From contig NZ_WUQX01000001.1 in assembly GCF_009830285.1 (NCBI RefSeq), positions 496,501 to 560,500 on the forward strand: a DNA stretch of 64,000 bases, read 5' to 3'. Each line of letters opens with the position of its first letter. Position 1 is the first letter of the stretch. This document shows positions 8,833 through 17,722 of this stretch, in pieces. The notes beneath the pieces were generated by a model. It was not told the origin of the DNA. It made no database searches and worked only from the letters and a program-made list of their open reading frames with translations. Origin of the DNA: Sporofaciens musculi. Its GTDB lineage: Bacteria; Bacillota; Clostridia; Lachnospirales; Lachnospiraceae. The position numbers were made by a program, and so were the translations under genes.

Positions 8833-8885
8833 GTTTAATCTATGATTATTATAATTGCTATTTTTTATGAAAGGAAGAAAAAATA

Positions 8886-9668
8886 ATGAAATTAGTTATT
8901 CCAGAAGATGTTCAGACTGCTCTCAGAAATGTGGGCGTCAAAAGAGGGCAGGCGATTATGGTGCATACGTCACTGAGCAGCCTGGGTTATGTATGCGGAG
9001 GAGCGCAGACGATTATTGAAGCGCTGCTTCATAGTGTCGGCCAAGAGGGGACGATTATGATGCCCACCCAGTCATGGAAAAATTTGGACCCCACCACAGG
9101 GGTTTACTGGCAGGAGCCAAAAGAATGGTGGCCCGTGATACGTGAGTATATTCCTGCATATGATGAGAGGATTACACCGACAAATACCATGGGAGCTGTA
9201 GCGGAAATGTTCCGTCAGTGGCCGGGAACGATTAGAAGCGGCCACCCTGCAAGGTCGGTTGCAGCGTGGGGGCGTTATGCAAAGTATTTGACAGAGAAGC
9301 ACAGTCTGTCTGATATTTTTGGAGATGGCTCACCGATTGGCAGACTGTATGAACTTGACGGTGCTGTATTGTTGATTGGCGTTGGTTATGACAAGAATAC
9401 TTCCCTGCATTTGGCAGATGCACGGGCTGAGTATCCTGGTAAGCATACGGTTGTTGAGAGCAGCGCCATACAGGTTGACGGACAGCGGGTTTGGAAATCC
9501 TATGAAACGTTAGCTGTAGACGGAGAGGATTTTCCTGCAATCGGAGAAGCATTTGAACAGACGGGACAGGTGCGGCATGTATCCTTGGGAGATGGGATTC
9601 TCTCTATGATGAGCCAGAGGGCGTTGGTAGACTTTGCTGTGGAATGGATGAATGAAAATCGGAAATAG
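8886..9668 (+). CDS. AAC(3)-family aminoglycoside N-acetyltransferase-like protein
   Basis: The 260-residue protein matches the AAC(3)/YokD fold that uses acetyl-CoA to acetylate amino groups. Visible family motifs are MVHTSLSSLGYVCGG (residues 25-39), EGTIMMPTQSW, the ITPTNTMGAVAEMFRQWPG block, RSGHPARSVAAWG with the catalytic-type His, and IGRLYELDGAVLLIGVGYDKNTSLH. Chromosomal Clostridia copies often have unproven substrates, so drug resistance should not be assumed. AAGGAAG precedes the ATG. It is followed after 14 bases by an MFS gene, and both lie behind a LacI regulator and an inverted repeat, suggesting induction by a small molecule. Confidence 0.88.
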   Translation: MKLVIPEDVQTALRNVGVKRGQAIMVHTSLSSLGYVCGGAQTIIEALLHSVGQEGTIMMPTQSWKNLDPTTGVYWQEPKEWWPVIREYIPAYDERITPTNTMGAVAEMFRQWPGTIRSGHPARSVAAWGRYAKYLTEKHSLSDIFGDGSPIGRLYELDGAVLLIGVGYDKNTSLHLADARAEYPGKHTVVESSAIQVDGQRVWKSYETLAVDGEDFPAIGEAFEQTGQVRHVSLGDGILSMMSQRALVDFAVEWMNENRK

Positions 9669-9682
9669 AGGGAGATTTTAAT

Positions 9683-10864
9683 ATGGATAAAAGCTATAAT
9701 AAAACACTTTATGCCTGCTTTACTGGATATATTGTCCAGGCGATTGTAAATAATTTTGTTCCCCTTCTTTTTCTCACATTCCATAACAGTTACGGAATAC
9801 CGATGACGCAGATTACTTTACTCATTACATTTAACTTTGGGCTGCAGCTGTTGGTGGATATTTTGTCGGTTACGTTTGTTGACAGAATAGGCTATCGCAG
9901 GTCAATGCTCATAGCCCATTTTTGTGCTGTGACAGGGTTCGTTTTACTGACGCTTCTGCCGGATATATGTGGAAGTGCGTTTGCAGGGTTATTAATTGCT
10001 GTTGCCGTTTATGCGGTGGGCGGCGGTCTGCTTGAAGTTTTGGTTAGTCCTATCGTGGAGGCCTGCCCTACAGAAAACAAAGAAAAAGCCATGAGTCTGT
10101 TACATTCCTTTTACTGTTGGGGGCATGTAGCAGTAGTGTTGGTATCCACTGTTTTTTTCTATTTCTTTGGAATTGAAAACTGGAGGATTATGGCATGGAT
10201 ATGGTCATTGATTCCGTTTGCCAATATGATACTTTTTGCGAAAGTGCCGATTGCCTCGTTGATGGATGAAGGGGAAAAAGGCTTAACGATTGGACAGCTT
10301 TTTGGCAGGAAGATATTCTGGATACTGATGTTAATGATGATATGTGCGGGAGCAAGCGAACAGGCGGTGAGCCAGTGGGCGTCCACATTTGCGGAAATGG
10401 GGCTGAATGTAAGCAAGACAATCGGAGATTTGGCAGGACCGATGTTGTTTGCAATTTTAATGGGCAGCGCCAGGGCTTTTTATGGGAAATATGGAGAACG
10501 AATTGATTTGGAGCATTTTATGATTGGAAGCAGCATTTTATGTATTGCTTCATATCTTTGTATTTCCCTTGTACCAAATCCGGTAGTTGGTTTGATCGGG
10601 TGCGGGGTATGCGGTCTGTCCGTTGGTATCATGTGGCCGGGGGTCTTTAGTAAGGCGGCCGCTTTTGAAGATAAAGGCGGGACAGCGATGTTTGCATTGC
10701 TTGCGTTGGCAGGCGATGTGGGATGTTCTGGCGGACCGACCGTCGTTGGTATGGTTTCAGGCGCTTTAAATAATAATCTTAGAATGGGTATTCTGGCCGC
10801 AGTAGTATTTCCCGTCTTATTGCTGGCGGGACTCTATTTGTGCCGGTTGTATAACAAGAGGTAA
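9683..10864 (+). CDS. Major facilitator superfamily transporter
   Basis: The 393-residue product has about twelve hydrophobic segments and the MFS loop 2-3 motif in the form DRIGYRRS (about residues 72-79). The pattern is closest to the fucose-permease/BsAT-like branch found in Clostridia rather than classical drug pumps. Substrate is unknown. GGGAGA precedes the ATG, 14 bases after the AAC(3)-like gene, so the two form an operon. No terminator is visible before the convergent tatD gene ending at 10880. Confidence 0.88.
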   Translation: MDKSYNKTLYACFTGYIVQAIVNNFVPLLFLTFHNSYGIPMTQITLLITFNFGLQLLVDILSVTFVDRIGYRRSMLIAHFCAVTGFVLLTLLPDICGSAFAGLLIAVAVYAVGGGLLEVLVSPIVEACPTENKEKAMSLLHSFYCWGHVAVVLVSTVFFYFFGIENWRIMAWIWSLIPFANMILFAKVPIASLMDEGEKGLTIGQLFGRKIFWILMLMMICAGASEQAVSQWASTFAEMGLNVSKTIGDLAGPMLFAILMGSARAFYGKYGERIDLEHFMIGSSILCIASYLCISLVPNPVVGLIGCGVCGLSVGIMWPGVFSKAAAFEDKGGTAMFALLALAGDVGCSGGPTVVGMVSGALNNNLRMGILAAVVFPVLLLAGLYLCRLYNKR

Positions 10865-10879
10865 AGGAGTTACATCAGA

Positions 10880-11647
10880 TTAACATGAAATCCGATAGAG
10901 CTTCTTCGCATTATCCTCCGTCTTGGCAATCACTTCCTGGCAGGTCACGCCCTTAAGTCTTGCAATCTCCTCTGCCACATACCGGATATATGCGGAATGA
11001 TTCCGTTTCCCCCGGTATGGCTCAGGAGCCAGATAAGGGCAGTCTGTCTCAAGAACGATAGAAGTAAGGGGAAGGACCTCTACCGTTTCCTTTAATTTCC
11101 TGGCATTTTTAAAAGTGACCACCCCGCCTACTCCAATATAGAAGCCCATCTTCACGTACTCCTGCGCCATCTCTTTTGAATAAGAATAGCAATGGATTAC
11201 GCCGTCAAGTCCCCTGGCGTATTCCTTCATAATCTCCATGGTATCGCCAGCCGCCTCTCGGCTGTGGATGAGAACCGGAAGGTTTAATTCTCTTGCAAGC
11301 TCAAGCTGCCGGATAAACCATTTCTTCTGTATATCGTGGGATTCATTGTCCCAGTAATAATCCAGGCCAATCTCTCCCACAGCAACAACCTTATCTCTTT
11401 TGAATAACTCCTTCATACGGGCGAAGGCTTCATCGTCCAGACTGCCTACTTCGTCAGGATGGACGCCGACTGCGGCATACATAAAGGGATAATCCTGCAC
11501 CATGTTTACGACCCGCTCACAGGAATCACAGGCGGCGCTGACGTTGACGATCGTTCCTACGTTGTTGTCCGCCATGGAACAAAGCAATTCTTCTCGGTCA
11601 TTATTAAATTGTTCATCATCATAATGAGCATGTGTATCGAAAATCAT
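10880..11647 (-). CDS. tatD: TatD-family metal-dependent deoxyribonuclease
   Basis: The 255-residue TIM-barrel hydrolase starts MIFDTHAHYDD with the metal-binding HxH at residues 6 and 8. Other family marks are GVHPDEVG, AVGEIGLDYYW, LPVLIHSREA, GVIHCYS, and LETDCPYLAPEPYRGKRN near the C-terminus. TatD enzymes are 3'-5' exonucleases or phosphodiesterases in DNA repair and turnover. The start is placed at 11647 because AAGGAG lies seven bases before it; a longer frame to 11668 would begin in that ribosome site. It is separate from its neighbours. Confidence 0.93.
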   Translation of the reverse strand: MIFDTHAHYDDEQFNNDREELLCSMADNNVGTIVNVSAACDSCERVVNMVQDYPFMYAAVGVHPDEVGSLDDEAFARMKELFKRDKVVAVGEIGLDYYWDNESHDIQKKWFIRQLELARELNLPVLIHSREAAGDTMEIMKEYARGLDGVIHCYSYSKEMAQEYVKMGFYIGVGGVVTFKNARKLKETVEVLPLTSIVLETDCPYLAPEPYRGKRNHSAYIRYVAEEIARLKGVTCQEVIAKTEDNAKKLYRISC

Positions 11648-11729
11648 AAGAAACTCCTTTTTAAACATTGATTTTTTTATTCTCTCTACACATTACTATA
11701 TCTTTTCTGTTTTCGCAAGTTGTAGTGTC

Positions 11730-12074
11730 CTAAAATTGAACCTCCGATACACGTTCTCCCTTTTCGTTGCACAGAATTGTGTCATATATTTTTCCCAACT
11801 TATAATGCAGGCTGGTTCGGTAAAGCTCTAGTTCAAAATACTGATTGGGTCTGCCGCCGTTCAAAAGCATATGGTTTTCAATGAATTCTTTTGCCAGCTC
11901 ATCTGTGTCGATGGGGAGGAGGCTGTGGACTACGAGGGTAATCTCATTCTCGGTGAGGTTAGGAGACGACTCGACCGTAGAGGAAAAGATTTCGTAGGGT
12001 TTAGCTTCCTCCAAACAGAAGGCCAAAAGCAGGATTACGAGTGGGGTGAGCAGTATCCATTTCTTTTTCTTCAT
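11730..12074 (-). CDS. Small exported or membrane-anchored protein, unknown
   Basis: The 114-residue product starts MKKKKWILLTPLVILLLAF, a single N-terminal signal or anchor segment ending near a Cys at residue 20, followed by a soluble domain with ITLVVHSLLPIDTDELAKE and a hydrophilic C-terminus. It could be a lipoprotein (LAFC is a weak lipobox) but the consensus is imperfect. Start 12074 is preceded by AGGAGG nine bases upstream. I do not recognise a family. It is divergent from the small XRE regulator at 12202. Confidence 0.65.
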   Translation of the reverse strand: MKKKKWILLTPLVILLLAFCLEEAKPYEIFSSTVESSPNLTENEITLVVHSLLPIDTDELAKEFIENHMLLNGGRPNQYFELELYRTSLHYKLGKIYDTILCNEKGERVSEVQF

Positions 12075-12201
12075 GTGTACATACCTCCTTTTTTGTGTCA
12101 AAGAGAAACCGTGTATTTATTTACAGTGTAATTTATTACATCTATTTTTTCAAGTTAAATCTGGGTATACTAATCGAAAAGATGTAATGTGGGGTTGAAA
12201 T

Positions 12202-12447
12202 ATGAGAAAAATAGTGATTGATATTGAGAGGGTTCTGGCTGAGAAGGGTGTCAGCAAGACAACGCTCTGCTATTGGTGTAGGCTGCAGCGCACTCAGTTG
12301 AATAATTACTGTAAGAATAAGGTAGTGCGCGTGGATCTGCATACGCTGGAGAAGATGTGCGATTACCTGGAGTGTGATGTATGCGATATTCTTAAGATGG
12401 TTGAGACAGAGGGAGAAAGTGAACAAGAGGACGGCAGTATTCTGTAG
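12202..12447 (+). CDS. Small XRE/Cro-type DNA-binding protein
   Basis: The 81-residue protein is a single HTH domain of the compact 'YozG/Cro-like' type: ERVLAEKGVSKTTLCYWCRL then NNYCKNKVVRVDLHTLEKMCDYLECDVCDILKMVE. The tail is acidic. Such one-domain regulators often control adjacent genes or themselves. Small palindromes lie upstream (TGTAAT/ATTACA near 12127) and downstream (TTTACA/TGTAAA near 12473), but neither can be assigned. It stands between divergent and downstream genes with no clear operon. Confidence 0.8.
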   Translation: MRKIVIDIERVLAEKGVSKTTLCYWCRLQRTQLNNYCKNKVVRVDLHTLEKMCDYLECDVCDILKMVETEGESEQEDGSIL

Positions 12448-12471
12448 GATTACGGGGTGCTGCCGTTTTAA
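12433..12471 (+). terminator. Terminator overlapping the end of the XRE gene
   Basis: ACGGCAG near 12433 pairs with CTGCCGT around 12462-12468, followed by TTTAATTT. The stem begins inside the last codons of the XRE gene. Confidence 0.5.
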
Positions 12472-12607
12472 TTTACATGTGTAAACATTTTGGAAAAAAT
12501 AGTAACGAAATTGTAAATTATATTTAAAATCCGACACAGATATTGTACAATATATGATAAAGTAGCAACAGGATTAGAGAAGGCATCTGTGAGAGAGGGA
12601 TAGACTG

Positions 12608-13423
12608 ATGGGGAAATTAATTTTTCTGGACATTGACGGTACGATTAGAGATTTTGACGGTACGGTTCTGGAATCTGGGGTGGAGGCAATACGAAAGGCC
12701 AGGCAGAACGGCCATGAGGTGTTCCTCAATACTGGGCGGTTATACTGTCGTATTGAGAAGAAGATACGGGATATTGGATTTGACGGAGTGGTTGCAAGCT
12801 CAGGAGGATATATAGAGTATCAAGGGGAGAGGATTGGACATAAGTATTTCACACAGTTGGCGTATATTGAGCTTATGAAGGACCTCTTAGAGCAGGATTG
12901 CGTTGTGGAGATGGGAAACAACAAGGAGTGCTATGTATTACAGGAGAATTGGGAGGATTACTGTAGGATTTATACGAAATTATGTGAGAAGCTGTGTGTA
13001 GACGAATCGGAGGCTTTGATGCCAAGGCCGGTGGAATCGCTTTTGGAGGTGCCGGATGTGGAACAGTTAGTCGTGTTCAGCCGCGATGAGGTAAGCAGGG
13101 AGATTTTGTCCAAGTGGGGGTATTCTTTTCATATCACGCATCTTTGCCTCCCCTATTCTGAGAGGTGGGCAGGGGAGATTACGCCGAATTATATTACAAA
13201 GGCAGAAGCAATTCGACAGATTTTAAAGATGAGGGAATGTGGCAGGGAGGATACTGTGGCGATTGGGGACGGCGATAATGATATTGAAATGATTCGGTTT
13301 GCCGGAACAGGCGTTGCAATGGGAAATGGGTCGCCATGGGCGAAGGAGATTGCAGATTATGTAACGGCGCCTATCAAGGAGGATGGGCTGTGGAAAGCCT
13401 TTCGTCATCTTGGGCTTGTATAG
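12608..13423 (+). CDS. Cof-type HAD-superfamily sugar/nucleotide phosphatase
   Basis: The 271-residue protein has the HAD motif I LDIDGT (residues 7-12), motif II NTGR near 40, and the C-terminal motif IGDGDNDIEMIRFAGTGVAMGN. The large cap between them is the C2B type of Cof/YidA-like phosphatases, which dephosphorylate sugar or cofactor phosphates. Physiological substrate cannot be read from sequence. GAGAGGGA lies before the ATG. A -10-like TACAAT (12546-12551) with a weak TTTAAA 17 bases upstream may be its promoter. Confidence 0.9.
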   Translation: MGKLIFLDIDGTIRDFDGTVLESGVEAIRKARQNGHEVFLNTGRLYCRIEKKIRDIGFDGVVASSGGYIEYQGERIGHKYFTQLAYIELMKDLLEQDCVVEMGNNKECYVLQENWEDYCRIYTKLCEKLCVDESEALMPRPVESLLEVPDVEQLVVFSRDEVSREILSKWGYSFHITHLCLPYSERWAGEITPNYITKAEAIRQILKMRECGREDTVAIGDGDNDIEMIRFAGTGVAMGNGSPWAKEIADYVTAPIKEDGLWKAFRHLGLV

Positions 13424-13649
13424 GATAAGGCTGCTATTTGTCTTCCTAGGGGAAACACAGGAGAGCAATGTCAAGTATCTTAAATAGAGAAATCACATAG
13501 AAAAAAACAGGCAATATTTGTTGAAAATTTTTTCTAACTTTCCCTTCCCTTTCTTGTGAGTTTAGTGTATTATAGTACGTGACTCAACATGTTGTATAGA
13601 GTTGTGAGGGAGTATCAATATTTTGTATGTGTGAAAGCGAGGGAATATA

Positions 13650-15839
13650 ATGGGTGTGGACGTGAAGACGAATGTAATCAAGCGGAATGGGGAGGAAGTC
13701 CTGTTCGATCTGTCGAAGATTGTGAATGCGGTTAAGGCTGCAAACGGCGAGGTGGACAGGATTCATCAGATGAACGACTACCAGATTATTGCGATTGCAG
13801 ATAATATTGCATCGAAGGTAGGAGAGCTGCCCCATGCCGTGAATGTAGAAGATATTCAGGATATGGTTGAGCGCGGCATTATGGAGATGCGCGGTTATGA
13901 AGTGGCGCAGAAGTATGTGCGCTACCGTTACAGACGGGAATTGAAGCGTAAGTCGAATACAACGGATAACGGTATTCTTTCTTTAATAGAGAATATTAAC
14001 GAGGAGGTTACTCAGGAGAATTCTAATAAGAATCCTGTGATTAATTCAACGCAGAGGGATTATATGGCGGGAGAAGTGAGCAAGGATTTATCCAAGCGTG
14101 TGCTGCTTCCGGCAGAGATTGTGAATGCACATGAGGAGGGAATCATTCATTTTCATGATTCCGATTATTTTGCCCAGAAGGAGCATAACTGTGACCTGAT
14201 TAATCTGGATGACATGCTCCAGAATGGGACTGTGATTAGTGAGACGCTGATTGAGAAGCCGCACAGCTTCTTTACGGCATGTAACGTGACGACTCAGATT
14301 GTGGCGCAGGTTGCCAGCAATCAGTATGGCGGGCAGTCGTTTACGTTGGCACATCTGGCTCCGTTTGTGGATATCAGCAGACAGAAGCTGCGCAAAAGTG
14401 TGATTGCCGAGCGTAAGGAATGCGGCGAGAGCATGGATGAGGAGATTATCAGCAGAGTGACGGAGCGTCGGCTGCGGGATGAGGTTAAGAGCGGGATTCA
14501 GACAATTCAGTACCAGTTAATCACATTGATGACCTGTAACGGGCAGGCTCCTTTTGTGACCATATTTATGTATCTGGATGAAGTTGAGGAAGGCCAGGTT
14601 AGGGATGACTTGGCTCTGATTATAGAAGAAGTGCTGATTCAGAGGATGCAGGGTGTTAAGAATGAGAAGGGTGTTTGGATTACACCGGCATTTCCTAAGC
14701 TGATTTATGTATTGGATGAGGATAATGTGAAGGCGAACACAAAATATTGGCATCTGACAGAGCTGGCGGCGGAATGTACGGCAAAGCGTATGGTTCCGGA
14801 TTATATTTCCGCGAAGATTATGAAGGAATTGAAGCAGGGAGACGTTTATCCCTGTATGGGATGTCGTTCCTTCCTGACTGTGGAGGATTCCCAGAGGAAC
14901 GAGGACGGAAGCCACAAGTTCTACGGTAGGTTTAACCAGGGTGTCGTGACGATTAATCTGGTGGATGTGGCATGCTCCTCCGAGGGAGACATGGATAAGT
15001 TCTGGGAGATTCTGGATGAGCGTCTGGAGTTGTGTCATAGAGGACTTAGGTGCAGGCATGAGCGGCTTTTGGGAACGGTTTCAGATGTGGCGCCGATTCT
15101 GTGGCAGTACGGTGCTCTGGCACGGCTTAAGAAGGGACAGGTAATCGACGATTTGCTGTATAACGGTTATTCCACGATTTCCCTTGGCTATGCGGGCCTT
15201 TACGAAATGTGTATGCGGATGCTTGGAAAGTCTCATACAGACCCAGAGGCGAGGCCCTTTGCACTGGCGGTTATGCAGAGACTGAACGATAAGTGTAAGG
15301 AGTGGAGAGAGGCAGAGCATATTAGTTATTCTGTGTACGGAACGCCGATGGAGTCCACCACGTATAAGTTTGCCAAGTGCCTACAGAAGAGGTTTGGCAT
15401 TATTGAGGGTGTTACAGATAAGAACTATATTACCAACAGCTATCATGTGCATGTGTCCGAAGATATACATGCTTTTAAGAAGCTGAAATTCGAGGCGGAT
15501 TTTCAGAAATTGTCTCCTGGCGGGGCAATCAGCTATATTGAGGTGCCGAATATGCAGAATAATATTCCGGCAGTTCTGGCTGTGATGAAGTTCATTTATG
15601 ATAATATTATGTATGCAGAATTGAATACGAAAAGCGATTATTGTGAATGCTGTGGATATGACGGTGAGATTGCCATCAGGGAAGATGGAACGGGTAAGCT
15701 GATTTGGGAGTGTCCCAACTGTCAGAATAAGGATCAGGATAAGATGTTTGTAGCGCGTCGGACTTGCGGATATATCGGTACACAGTTTTGGAATCAGGGA
15801 CGTACCCAGGAGATTAAGGAGCGGGTACTGCATCTGTAA
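13650..15839 (+). CDS. nrdD: Anaerobic ribonucleoside-triphosphate reductase
   Basis: The 729-residue class III reductase makes deoxyribonucleotides without oxygen using a glycyl radical. An ATP-cone regulatory domain occupies residues 1-95 (VIKRNGEEVLFDLSKIVNAV). The catalytic core follows with typical stretches (HFHDSDYF, CMGCRSFL). Near the C-terminus lie the zinc cysteines CECCGYDGEI and CPNCQNKD, then the glycyl-radical loop RTCGYIGTQFWNQGRTQE. All expected residues are present and length is normal. A 10-bp palindrome CAACATGTTG is at 13585-13594, upstream of the start, but no clear NrdR boxes were found. nrdG follows after 42 bases. Confidence 0.97.
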   Translation: MGVDVKTNVIKRNGEEVLFDLSKIVNAVKAANGEVDRIHQMNDYQIIAIADNIASKVGELPHAVNVEDIQDMVERGIMEMRGYEVAQKYVRYRYRRELKRKSNTTDNGILSLIENINEEVTQENSNKNPVINSTQRDYMAGEVSKDLSKRVLLPAEIVNAHEEGIIHFHDSDYFAQKEHNCDLINLDDMLQNGTVISETLIEKPHSFFTACNVTTQIVAQVASNQYGGQSFTLAHLAPFVDISRQKLRKSVIAERKECGESMDEEIISRVTERRLRDEVKSGIQTIQYQLITLMTCNGQAPFVTIFMYLDEVEEGQVRDDLALIIEEVLIQRMQGVKNEKGVWITPAFPKLIYVLDEDNVKANTKYWHLTELAAECTAKRMVPDYISAKIMKELKQGDVYPCMGCRSFLTVEDSQRNEDGSHKFYGRFNQGVVTINLVDVACSSEGDMDKFWEILDERLELCHRGLRCRHERLLGTVSDVAPILWQYGALARLKKGQVIDDLLYNGYSTISLGYAGLYEMCMRMLGKSHTDPEARPFALAVMQRLNDKCKEWREAEHISYSVYGTPMESTTYKFAKCLQKRFGIIEGVTDKNYITNSYHVHVSEDIHAFKKLKFEADFQKLSPGGAISYIEVPNMQNNIPAVLAVMKFIYDNIMYAELNTKSDYCECCGYDGEIAIREDGTGKLIWECPNCQNKDQDKMFVARRTCGYIGTQFWNQGRTQEIKERVLHL

Positions 15840-15881
15840 AATAAGAAAAGCTTCCGTATCCTGTGGAGTGTAGGTGAGAAT

Positions 15882-16376
15882 ATGCATTATGGAAAGATAA
15901 AAGAATGTGATATTGCAGATGGTCCAGGGGTTCGGGTCAGTCTGTTTGTTTCGGGGTGCAGGCACCACTGTAAAGGGTGTTTTAATCCCGAAACATGGGA
16001 TTTTAAATACGGTCAGCCTTATACTAAGGAGACTGAGGAGGAGGTGCTCAGGCTTCTTGAGCCTGAGTATATCCAGGGCTTTTCGTTGCTTGGCGGAGAG
16101 CCTTTTGAGCCTGAGAACCAGGGGGTGCTGACAGGACTTCTAAGGCAGATTAAGGAGAGATATCCTGAGAAGGATGTCTGGTGTTACAGTGGTTATTTGT
16201 ATGATGTGGAGCTTGTCAAGGGAGGGAAGGTTCATACAGAAGTAACAGACGAGATGCTGTCCTATATTGATGTACTGGTAGACGGTGAGTTTGTGGAGGA
16301 GCTTAAGGATGTAACGCTTTCGTTTCGAGGGAGCAGCAACCAGAGGATTATTGAGTTGAAGAAGGAATGCAGATAA
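15882..16376 (+). CDS. nrdG: Anaerobic ribonucleotide reductase activating protein
   Basis: This 164-residue radical SAM enzyme installs the glycyl radical on NrdD using S-adenosylmethionine. The 4Fe-4S motif is C26-x3-C30-x2-C33 (GCRHHCKGCFN), preceded by DGPGVRVSLF and followed by LLGGEPFEPEN, the SAM-binding GGE. Length is typical. It lies 42 bases after nrdD on the same strand, with GTAGGTGAG before the ATG, so it is an operon partner. A NifX-like gene follows after 31 bases. Confidence 0.97.
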   Translation: MHYGKIKECDIADGPGVRVSLFVSGCRHHCKGCFNPETWDFKYGQPYTKETEEEVLRLLEPEYIQGFSLLGGEPFEPENQGVLTGLLRQIKERYPEKDVWCYSGYLYDVELVKGGKVHTEVTDEMLSYIDVLVDGEFVEELKDVTLSFRGSSNQRIIELKKECR

Positions 16377-16407
16377 AAGGCAAAGGATGGAAAGGAGAGA
16401 ATGTGTC

Positions 16408-16785
16408 ATGAGGATTGCAGTAACATATGAGAATGGACAGGTTTTTCAGCACTTTGGACATTCTGAACAGTTTAAAGTATATGATGTGGAAGATGGGAAA
16501 GTGGTTAAGAGTGAAGTGATTGGCACCAACGGGCAAGGCCACGGAGCCCTGGCAGGTTTTTTGCTTCAGGGAAACGTTGACGTACTGATTTGCGGCGGGA
16601 TCGGCGGCGGAGCGCGCAATGCGTTGGCTGAGGCAGGGATTGATCTGTTTCCGGGCGCTCAGGGGAATGCGGATGCACAGGTGGAGGCTTATCTGGCGGG
16701 AGAGCTTAACTATGACCCAGATACTGTATGCAGCCATCATGGGCATCACCATGGAGAAGGCGGATGCGGGCATCATTGCGGATAG
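16408..16785 (+). CDS. NifB/NifX-type dinitrogenase cofactor-binding-like protein with His-rich tail
   Basis: The 125-residue protein has the NifX/NifB C-terminal (Dinitrogenase iron-molybdenum cofactor) fold: MRIAVTYENGQVFQHFGHSE, then DVLICGGIGGGARNALAEAG. The tail is strikingly rich in histidine with two cysteines (HHGHHHGEGGCGHHCG), a likely metal-binding site. In non-diazotrophs such proteins are thought to handle iron-sulfur or metal cofactors; function here is inferred. Start 16408 has GGAGAG eight bases upstream; an upstream in-frame ATG at 16387 lacks this. It closes the nrdDG operon before a terminator. Confidence 0.88.
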   Translation: MRIAVTYENGQVFQHFGHSEQFKVYDVEDGKVVKSEVIGTNGQGHGALAGFLLQGNVDVLICGGIGGGARNALAEAGIDLFPGAQGNADAQVEAYLAGELNYDPDTVCSHHGHHHGEGGCGHHCG

Positions 16786-16830
16786 CGTAACAGGTCAGAG
16801 AGAAAGAAATTTAGTATATAAATAAGATAT

Positions 16831-16860
16831 AAAGGAGCGGTTTTGCCGCTTCTTTATTTA
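16831..16860 (+). terminator. Terminator after nrdDG operon
   Basis: AAAGGAGCGG (16831-16840) pairs with CCGCTTCTTT (16846-16855) around a TTTTG loop, followed by ATTTA. Confidence 0.7.
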
Positions 16861-16874
16861 GTTTGGGAGGAGGC

Positions 16875-16903
16875 TTTACACGGCATTGTCTATTCACTAT
16901 AAT
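16875..16903 (+). promoter_or_regulatory. Promoter of the RR-ABC-HK operon
   Basis: TTTACA (16875-16880) and TATAAT (16898-16903) are 17 bases apart, 35 bases before the GTG start of the response regulator. Confidence 0.75.
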
Positions 16904-16937
16904 AAAACAATGATATTTTCGTTTGGAGGTAAGAGAT

Positions 16938-17645
16938 GTGCAGAAGATTTTGATTGTAGAAGATGATGCAGAGAATAATCAGATGCTTAAAGACTATCTG
17001 GAAAATCATGGATATACATGTACGCAGGCATTCTCCGGCAGCGAAGCGAAGCTGCTATTTTCTATGGAGGAGTATGATCTGGTGCTCTTGGATTTGATGC
17101 TTCCTGGAATCTCTGGAGAAGAACTGGTGTCTATATTTTCAGAAAAATCGCCAGTTATCGTCTTATCTGCCAAGAGCGGGCTGGACAGTAAGGTTGAGGT
17201 ACTGTCAGCAGGTGCGGAGGATTATATCTGCAAGCCCTTTGATCTGCCGGAGCTGCTGGTGCGGATACAGGTGCAGTTCCGCCGTTGGGATAGGAAAAAC
17301 AGGGTGGGCGGAAGATCTTTAGAGAATACGAGGCAGGCAGATTATGAGCAGAGGGTCTATTCCTACCGCGGGTGGACGCTGAATCCGGATACTCAGGAGA
17401 TGACTGCTAAGGGGGAGCAGGTGGAATTGACGAGGCATGAATTTTTGATTATGGAGTTGTTGATTCGCAATCCTAAACGGGTCTTTACGAAGCAGATGAT
17501 CTATGAGTATGCATGGGGAGAAGAATATCTGGCGGAGGATAAGACCATCAATGTACATATCAGTAATATTCGTTCCAAATTAAAAAAGAGTGGTACAGAT
17601 TCCTACATACAGACAGTATGGGGGATGGGCTTTAAACTTTCTTAA
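16938..17645 (+). CDS. OmpR-family response regulator
   Basis: The 235-residue protein has a receiver domain with acidic pocket E8-D9-D10 and phosphoacceptor D52 in LVLLDLMLPG, the switch Lys in CKPFDLPELL, and a C-terminal winged helix (LTRHEFLIMELLIRNPKRVF to GMGFKLS). It starts at a GTG with GGAGGT seven bases before; the TTG at 16923 lies ahead of this ribosome site. It heads an operon with an ABC ATPase, a permease and the histidine kinase at 19451, the layout of lantibiotic or bacitracin-type defence loci, so it probably regulates the exporter. TTAAACTTT direct repeats lie at its 3' end. Confidence 0.93.
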   Translation: MQKILIVEDDAENNQMLKDYLENHGYTCTQAFSGSEAKLLFSMEEYDLVLLDLMLPGISGEELVSIFSEKSPVIVLSAKSGLDSKVEVLSAGAEDYICKPFDLPELLVRIQVQFRRWDRKNRVGGRSLENTRQADYEQRVYSYRGWTLNPDTQEMTAKGEQVELTRHEFLIMELLIRNPKRVFTKQMIYEYAWGEEYLAEDKTINVHISNIRSKLKKSGTDSYIQTVWGMGFKLS

Positions 17646-17650
17646 ACTTT
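17632..17650 (+). repeat. TTAAACTTT direct repeats, 10-bp period
   Basis: TTAAACTTT occurs at 17632-17640 and again at 17642-17650, across the stop codon of the response regulator and 73 bases before the ABC ATPase start. Repeats spaced by one helical turn are typical of OmpR-family binding sites, so this may be an internal control site for the exporter genes. Confidence 0.35.
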
Positions 17651-17722
17651 TCTGAGCGCTTTTTGAAAACTCTTATATTAGACTTATCAGTGTAGTCAAA
17701 TTGGAAAGGAGAGAAAGATAAA

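Noticed and set aside
13565..13600. NrdR boxes upstream of nrdD
   Set aside because: Only a short CAACATGTTG palindrome was seen; there are no paired 16-base boxes of the expected consensus.
15381..15968. 195-residue minus-strand frame over nrdD/nrdG
   Set aside because: It overlaps the nrdD C-terminus and nrdG start, both strongly supported; no motif.
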